From: Echinarachnius parma
Lineage: Eukaryota > Echinodermata > Echinoidea > Clypeasteroida > Echinarachniidae
Direction of reading: 5' to 3'
NCBI GenBank assembly: GCA_037951105.1
Contig: JBAMJV010007730.1
Coordinates: 107,661-171,660 of the forward strand
Length of the DNA stretch: 64,000 nt
Made by a program: the position numbers and the translations under genes. This document shows positions 58,501-64,000 of the stretch, piece by piece. The first letter of the stretch is position 1. The number at the start of each line of letters is the position of its first letter. The notes beneath the pieces are model-generated. The model did no database searches. It was not told the origin of the DNA and saw nothing but the letters and a program-made list of their open reading frames with translations.

Positions 58501-59265
58501 AAAAGCAAGATCGATGCTGTCTGCATTATTTATTATAATGTTTCCTGTTCCAACAACATATTTTGCATAATGAAGTAATGCCAACATTATACATTGACAA
58601 ATTCCCACAGTATTACGGTTTTCTAATGACAGGCCACAAAAATATAATTTGTAAATCTCTATTGCACAAAATGTTATGCCATTTCATAGAGAGTGAACAT
58701 GATAAATACAATTCCATTTACCATGTTTACAGAACATAGACACCTACTTTTGTTGCTCCCTGAACCTAAAGTGTAGTTGGGGTAGTTTAATGTTATTTAA
58801 CATTTATTCAGAGATGGGCAGTGCAATATGGTATTATATAGCTCAGGCGTTAAAGAGCAGGTATAGCGGTCAGGAGGACTCGGGTTCAAATTCAGGAAGA
58901 ATCTCATGTTCTTTGCTTTTTTCATTAATATCATAATTGCTGTTCAGTTTCTCTATAATTATCTTTAAATGAACGTTATTTGTCAACGTAGTGCTTACCC
59001 CACTGTCCGCCTGAGTCCGCAAGAAATAATAGAGGAACGTATGTTGGTCTGAGCTGTGCAGAGAGGCCAGGTCGCTTCCTGGGTTGAGACTGCGGCAGTT
59101 CTGTTTGGCATCTTCCCACGTGAGCTTGGTCGGGACGTAACGGTAGCAGCTCCCACCATACTCCCCCCATGTCGTGTCCGGACAGATGGTAGATGACGGC
59201 AAACCAAAACACGAGGTTGTGATGAGCACCACGATGAGGCACGTCAGCAAGAAGCGAGACATCAT
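52334..59265 (-). CDS. Secreted C-type lectin-domain protein (full span, 170 aa)
   Basis: Two exons join phase 0 to 170 aa: a signal peptide (MMSRFLLTCLIVVLITTSCFG), then a single long-form C-type lectin domain. Visible landmarks are CPDTTW, SCYRY, TWEDAKQNC, LGQSWVWLGVND, WSANQPTG, EDC, WGWNDLSC and FC. The six canonical cysteines and the WND motif are kept. The Ca-site tripeptide is QPT rather than EPN (mannose) or QPD (galactose), so sugar specificity is uncertain. Proteins of this size in invertebrates are usually secreted recognition or agglutination factors. A 6.4-kb intron full of LINE and MITE debris separates the exons. Confidence 0.85.
52688..52945 (-). CDS. Possible coding fragment, unrecognised
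   Basis: An 82-codon minus-strand frame with protein-like, helical composition (…ISEALIHVIKARLSSLQQ…) preceded by an AG. It lies inside the lectin intron. No family recognised; may be chance or an exapted fragment. Confidence 0.2.
52950..53575. other. Lectin-intron spacer
   Basis: No feature recognised. Confidence 0.4.
53580..54330 (-). pseudogene. 3' fragment of a jockey/CR1-like LINE
   Basis: Minus-strand frames read ETIRII-like, VLAGIAPRRPQR, LPRKEWVTLNRIRT, then ACTCGAPEQTASHIVEECP and ILDHC with a stop near 53598. This is the order at the C-terminus of jockey-like elements, ending in the Cys/His motif. Frameshifts are present and the catalytic domains are missing. Confidence 0.65.
54328..54560. 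repeat. MITE-like repeat, GGTATTC…AAGTTC words
   Basis: GGTATTCTTTAAGTTC and GGTATTCTGTAAGTTC flank repeated CTAAGA/TCTTAG words. Superfamily not determined. Confidence 0.35.
54788..54890. mobile_element. hAT-like MITE, 103 bp
   Basis: CATGGGCGTCGAT and ATCGACGCCCGTG ends, with the perfect 8-bp duplication ACAACGAC (54780-54787, 54891-54898). The interior is a hairpin around GGATGGATGAATGGATCATCC. Confidence 0.85.
54900..55570. other. Spacer with GGGATAATTGTCC words
   Basis: 55280-55385 repeats 'agggataattgtc' and 'aatccctagggat'. Similar words recur at 58340-58450. No gene. Confidence 0.4.
55575..55905. repeat. 110-bp tandem repeat, three hairpin-bearing units
   Basis: CTATGGCC recurs at intervals of 110 bp. 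Each unit has GAGGTTAGCAACT-like sequence and its complement AGTTGCTAACTTC, so each can fold. Confidence 0.85.
56130..56340. repeat. Poly-G/poly-C/poly-A composite
   Basis: After GGCGCCATAGGCGCCGG come long G, C, C, A, C and A runs. The joined reads here may be of low assembly quality. Confidence 0.85.
56395..56960 (-). repeat. Inverted copy of the hAT interior (about 3060-4060)
   Basis: Reverse-complement matches include CTCGGGACTCAT, CGCGCTTTGCGCGC, 'ttgtgtaacttgcgtatgg', CTCGGGCTTGGTCGC and CTCAAAGTTGGCA. Termini were not identified. Confidence 0.75.
57370..58096 (+). pseudogene. 5'-truncated RTE-like LINE, reverse-transcriptase C-terminus
   Basis: A 120-residue open part has VSQFEYLGSIINNKGE, LKVRLLRATAFSIATYGCESW and FEMWCYRRLLQVSW, typical of RTE-like elements. 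A stop follows at 57776. The frame then continues with further stops (KLKYFGNIVRR…, RGRPPTSWTDDI) and ends in a (GAT)n tail at 58079-58095, as RTE elements do. Confidence 0.8.
58131..58293. mobile_element. MITE with AAGCCCGRCRCAGA ends
   Basis: Left AAGCCCGACGCAGA, right TCTGTGCCGGGCTT. Inner GAGCCGACTCGG and GACTCGGCTC also pair. Confidence 0.6.
58300..58870. other. Lectin-intron spacer
   Basis: Only the 'ggacaattatccct' words noted at 58340-58450. Confidence 0.4.
58999..59265 (-). CDS. C-type lectin exon 1
   Basis: ATG at 59265 (a second ATG follows at once); 89 codons; donor GTAAGC, phase 0. Contains the signal peptide and the N-terminal half of the lectin domain. Confidence 0.85.
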
Positions 59266-59339
59266 TTCTTGAGTACGTTGAGATGCTGATATCAAACATA
59301 ATGAGGAATATATAAAATATGTAATTAATAAGCAATATA

Positions 59340-59500
59340 CAGGTTGCCTCCCAAAAACGGAACGGGATACTTACAATAATAAAGAAACATGATGTCTAGA
59401 TTCACGGGACATGGCATCTTTTAAAAAGACAAATTATACCGAGAACAACGAGAACATTTTGGTCGAGTAGTTTTGGGGTTTAGGGTGTTCTAAGTGACAC
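59340..59500. mobile_element. Partial mariner-like MITE
   Basis: Diverged CAGGTTGCC end with AACGGAACGGGATA and CATCTTTTAAAAAG as in the 10057 copy. The right end is not found. Confidence 0.6.
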
Positions 59501-59559
59501 CATGTCAAGAAGAAAACAAACATCAAAATTCCTTATCCCGCAGGGTGTGTGCCCTGGGG

Positions 59560-59720
59560 GTGTTTCACTAAGCACTAAAATCGATTTTAGATCGATCTTA
59601 GAGGACACTGGGCACTAAAATCGATTTCGATTTTAGTGTCTGTTTCACAAAGCACACTGGGATTGGTTTTAGTCTTAAAATCGATTTTAGCCTAAAATCA
59701 GTCTGAGACCGGTTTTAGGC
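59560..59720. repeat. CTAAAATCGATTTTAG-rich repeat
   Basis: Several copies of a self-complementary 16-mer and of GTTTCAC(T/A)AAGCAC. Confidence 0.6.
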
Positions 59721-59879
59721 CTGGGAACGGTATGGAAAAAAAAGTTAAAGTCTTTCCCGTACCAATGTTGGCACATAAGGCGGCGCCTATCTCCGTTTCA
59801 ATAGCCCTAGGCCACACGTCTACTAAATGTAGCGAAATTTACAGAAGGGGGCTAGTCCTCTGGTAACTCGTGTGATTAA

Positions 59880-60035
59880 CTTTCCCTTCTCCATTCTATA
59901 AATGCCGAGTGTCTGGCTAGAAGGCAGAAGGTACCATTTTTAAAGTCTTTGGTATGACCCGGTCTGGGTTCGAACCCGGGACCTCCCGTGCATGAGGCGG
60001 ACACTCTAACCGCTAAGCCACCATGCTCGGTCATG
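59880..60035 (-). mobile_element. tRNA-derived SINE head
   Basis: On the minus strand from 60031: GGTGGCTTAGCGGTTAGAGT (A box) and GGGTTCGAACCC (B box), then 'cataccaaagactt'. The acceptor stem pairs only partly, so it is a SINE or pseudo-tRNA rather than a functional tRNA. Confidence 0.7.
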
Positions 60036-60500
60036 GAAAGGGATGTATAAATGATATTTATACATGACATTGGTGTGAATTACTGATTGGTAATTAATTA
60101 TATGCTGTTATTATTAAACATTCTGATTATTTCAAAAATATTTTGAAACGTAGTTATAATCTTGATTATTTTTAGCCAACTAATTATGTCATCTTGTAAT
60201 TCGTGCCAATATCCATGATTTTTAAAATATATAATAACACTGTAGATATGACAATAAACGATTATTTAAAAGCATGCATTATAATATTCCAGTACAAATG
60301 CAAACATACCGACGAAGACAATTAACACTGACATTAAGATGCCCATACAAACATGTATACATACAACTATATACACACTTACGCGCACGTAATTTAGTAA
60401 TACACTCTTACTTTGCATTCATTCACTTATGATCATACACATCCACTAATACACAACTCACCGGCAAACAACAATTCACCAACTACTAGTATTATGAAAG
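60036..60500. other. AT-rich spacer
   Basis: No features. Confidence 0.5.
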
Positions 60501-60509
60501 TAGATGAAC

Positions 60510-60625
60510 ACACCCATACATACTACATACATACATACACACACACGCACGCACACACACACATACATACACACACGCGCGCATACACATACGCACACAC
60601 ACACATACATACCCTCATAATCACA
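60510..60625. repeat. (CA)n/(CATA)n microsatellite
   Basis: Simple repeat; His/Thr frames are artefacts. Confidence 0.95.
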
Positions 60626-60925
60626 AAATATGCACAAATAATACTACATTTATAACTACAAGCTACGCATGCACATGCTCAAACACAATGTTTTATGCTC
60701 TAAAATCAATGCAGCAGTTTCAGCATAAGAAAACATTATTACATACAAAATAAGTACGCACATTCCAATGCGTGAATCCACCCAGCCCCCCCCCCCAAAA
60801 AAAAACAACAATATGTAATAAGATGGTTAGTTTCAAGAGATAGTTGTTGTAGTTTAAATTACAAGGCGAAATATCACAAAGTAGTGTAGTGTTTGGTTGT
60901 AAAATCATAATATTCAACAATTTTA

Positions 60926-61615
60926 ATGGGATGGAATAATTTCAAATACCATATAACAATGTATATATAGATTATTTGATAATTTGTAGTAATAATTGGA
61001 ATAATATATTTATGATCGATTGTGGGAGATAGGGATCGATCAAAAGTTGAACTGAGAAATTAATCAAGCAAACATTCACAGATATAAATAAATGAAAACA
61101 CAACATTATTTTATTTAACAACTGTTAATTAAATGCTCCATGACAATTTACACAATTCATAGGGATGACATTATTTCAAATGCCATATAAGATGTATATT
61201 TTGTATTTGATCATTAATAGTAAAAGTTATATTATTTATTAGTGATCGATTATCGGAGTAAGGAATCGATCAAATGTTGAACCGAAAGATGAATCAAGAA
61301 AAGATTTACAAATGTAAATAAATGAAAACACATTATAATTTACCAAAACATCAACTGTTAATTAAATACTCCGTGACAATTTACACAATTCAAAGGGATG
61401 GAATTATTTCAAACGCCATATAAGATGTATATTTTGTATTTGATCATTAATAGTAAAAATTAGATTATATATTAGTGATCGATTATAGGAGTAAGGAATC
61501 AATCAAATGTTGAACCGAAAGATGAATCAAGAAAACATTTACAAATATAAATAAATAAAAACACATTATAATTTACTAAAAGATCAACTGTAAATTAACT
61601 ACTCCATGACAATTT
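60926..61615. repeat. ~233-bp tandem repeat, three units
   Basis: GGGATG… starts at 60928, 61162 and 61395. Each unit contains GATCGATT, 'gatcaaa(t/a)gttgaac' and 'ctccatgacaattt'. The second and third are most alike. Confidence 0.9.
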
Positions 61616-61619
61616 TTAA

Positions 61620-63045
61620 TGATATATCGGCCATAGGCCTTTTGCTAATTCTTACTTATATTTTAATATAATATGGATGAAATAAACTGAAAGAATATAG
61701 CATTATCAAATTACTTAAAAGTAAGTCACAGTTTGATACACATTACCCTGTTTTAAAACAATGTAATATAGTATTATTAAGAAATTAACAAGAAAATAAT
61801 TAAAGATCACATATTGTTTGAGTATTGGATAGATATTTGTAATATTACTAAAATATGTTGTATTGTAGTCATCTTTAACAAAAAAAAGTTATCTTGATGT
61901 TTCGGTTATATAATAACATTAATTAAATTAACATGTAAGTGCTATTCTACTATGACTACCCTGTAAATCAATCTATACATACTACAATTCAAAATTTACC
62001 AATATGAATAGAGGAAAAAACAAAATAGTACATAACACACATTATATTCAATACAAATTAACAATTTAAAAAACACATTTACAACGAAACTAAACATATG
62101 TCTCTATAAAATTAAATAAAGTCATTATCACTGTCATTACTGTTTTTGAAATAATGTGAATTATTATTTTTACAAAATGCATGCAGACATACAAATAGGA
62201 ATATTAATACAAACATATAAATCAAAACTGGATCCATTTTCTTCGTGTAATGATATGTTGGTATTCATAAACATACATTTCATTTCAATCAACACTTATT
62301 ACAATACATACCATAACAAAAACAACAATCCTACTGGTTAAACATTTCTGTCATTGATGTGTTTGTTAAATTATAATAATTGTCTTGTAAAATGTGACTA
62401 ATCTCAATATTATCATAAAGATGGCAGAACGCAAGTACTTCAGAACCCCAAACCCAGTAACTAAGTAATTTTATTTGGAATACTAAAATCAACAAAATAA
62501 AAAGAATGTAATAAAAGTTTGCATGTCAGCAAAATAACCCTGTGATTAGTTGACTAAATTTAATGTATCATATTTAAATATATAAAGAAAAATTACTTTA
62601 GTATTTGGGGAAACTTTATATCATGGACATTCTTTCTCTGTTTGACATAAACAAATGAAATACATTTCTCATTATACTCGTGTGAAAAAAAATACCAAAG
62701 TTGACTAAGATGAAGTGTAATATGGGTAAGTAGATGTTTACTCCAGGGTAACCCTACATACAGCACTCCTGCCAAAGCACCTTCACTTGACCATGGATGA
62801 CATCTTGGCTGCACTTTCATGCAAAATGTAAACAAACAGAGGAACATTAAGATATCACATGAACGTGTCTATAATTATAGTTAAGGAATGTGCACGATTT
62901 GAATTTAAATAATGTCTACCTTATTTGTGACATTCTCTCTCCTCAATCCAGATTTATTAAAAAAAAAAAAAAAATACAAATTAAATGAAATACTTTTAGT
63001 GATATCAACACGATTTGGTACTAACTTCCTTTGGAACTAATTATC
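61620..63045. other. AT-rich spacer
   Basis: No exon, RNA gene or recognised repeat. Confidence 0.5.
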
Positions 63046-63049
63046 AAAA

Positions 63050-63475
63050 CCCTTTAAGTAAAAAGCCTGTTATCATTCCAAAAGAGCCATTCAAACACAA
63101 GAAGGAACTCTCTAAAAAAAAGCATTGGTTTCAACCATTTCTAATACAAAAGTATGCATGTGATGTTTTGTAGAAATAGAGAGATCATCAACATGAACTA
63201 ATTGAAAACCTCTTTTGAACATTTTTGAACAAATGTAAACATTGTTTTAATAAAAAAAAAATCATCGAATAAATCTGGGGCCCAGATTTATTCCGATTGA
63301 ATATATTTATTTATATTTCAGCCGTTTGTGAACCGATTTTGATCATAACAAAGTTTATTCTGTCATTACAATTATATGCTCCTTACAATTTTACACTTTG
63401 TTTTTCATAATCTCACAAAACAAATTTTTCATGCAGAGCCCTCTATGCCAAAACTGAATTACCCCTTTTACATCA
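63050..63475. mobile_element. TTAA-type MITE, diverged copy
   Basis: Shares 'cctgttatcattc', GAGCC, 'tcagccgttt' and CCGATTTTGATCA with the other copies, and keeps a palindrome with 13-bp arms at 63267-63293. Confidence 0.75.
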
Positions 63476-63609
63476 ATGCAATCAACAACAATAAAAAATA
63501 CAGGTAAATAAATTTTGTGGAAATATTGAAAGTATTGCGAATTCGGAATACCGATCACGACGGTCTATTGTAATGTAAGAACGTGCGTGGTTTCTTGCCG
63601 TCGCTGGTC

Positions 63610-63970
63610 TCGTAATGAGGGTTTTTTTTCTGCTTGCTGATTTCATAATATTATCTTTCCAATCAACGACCATGATTTGAGTCTACATTTAGGTTGTATG
63701 TCTATGCTACTGAATTCACTAGTTAAATTCTTCTTTCCCAAATTGTCGCAAAAGGGTAGACAAACTTGATTTTAAGCCTATTTCTTTATATTAGGGTTTT
63801 TTCTGCATGCTGATGTCATGTTATCTTTCAAATCAACGACAATGATTTGAGTCTACACTTAGGTTGTACGTCATTGCCACTGAATTCCCTAGTTAAATCC
63901 CTGTTCCCCAAATTGTCGCCAAATAGTGTTATAAATTTGGTTTCAACCCAATTTCTTTATGCACTGCCAT
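63610..63970. repeat. ~170-bp tandem duplication
   Basis: Two units share 'tctgc(t/a)tgctgat', TGATTTGAGTCTACA, CTAGTTAAAT and 'cccaaattgtcgc'. Confidence 0.85.
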
Positions 63971-64000
63971 TCCCCTTTAACCCTAAAAGTACCAGTGGGA

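Noticed and set aside
59940-60031. Functional tRNA gene
   Set aside because: A and B boxes are present, but acceptor and T stems are imperfect and SINE-like sequence follows.

Overview
This is a stretch of an animal nuclear genome that is poor in genes and crowded with repeats. Coding exons have GT/AG junctions and are separated by long introns. There is a class A GPCR, a C-type lectin, several non-LTR retrotransposons, hAT, Tc1/mariner and TTAA-type miniature elements, tRNA-derived SINEs, TTAGGG-type telomere-like tracts, and many microsatellites and poly-G/poly-C runs. The mix fits a marine invertebrate deuterostome (echinoderm, hemichordate or amphioxus-like). That placement is an inference; no marker in the window fixes the species.

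Layout. 0-12 kb is repeats only: GGAT/GATA microsatellite, a foldback repeat with ~160-bp units, two hAT elements proven by 8-bp target duplications, a GT-rich satellite, palindromic MITEs, and a ~0.8-kb tandem duplication. 12.5-24.6 kb (+) is a rhodopsin-class GPCR in three coding exons joining to 368 aa. Its introns carry a frame-preserving 81/96-bp minisatellite, a decayed LINE and a 2.85-kb palindrome. 24.9-31.7 kb is an apparently intact Tx1-like LINE (ORF1 518 aa, ORF2 1300 aa) inside a (TTC)n array, consistent with microsatellite-targeted insertion.

35.3-45.4 kb (-) is the most novel locus. A signal-peptide exon, four intact Thr/Pro/Ala-rich exons, a transmembrane exon and a tyrosine-motif tail join in phase to a 383-aa membrane protein that I cannot assign to a known family. 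The mucin exon and part of the TM exon were duplicated together several times. The TM copies now end early in stop codons beside telomere-like repeats and could serve as alternative terminal exons giving secreted forms.

45.5-64 kb holds MITEs, a 32-bp minisatellite, a SINE, and a segmental duplication of the 32-35 kb region at 48.9-50.5 kb. It also holds a two-exon secreted C-type lectin of 170 aa (-, 59.3 to 52.3 kb), two LINE 3' fragments, and AT-rich DNA with further tandem repeats. The lectin and the mucin-like receptor lie on the same strand with related downstream flanks. This suggests a local, rapidly rearranging surface/secreted protein cluster, but no functional link between them is shown.
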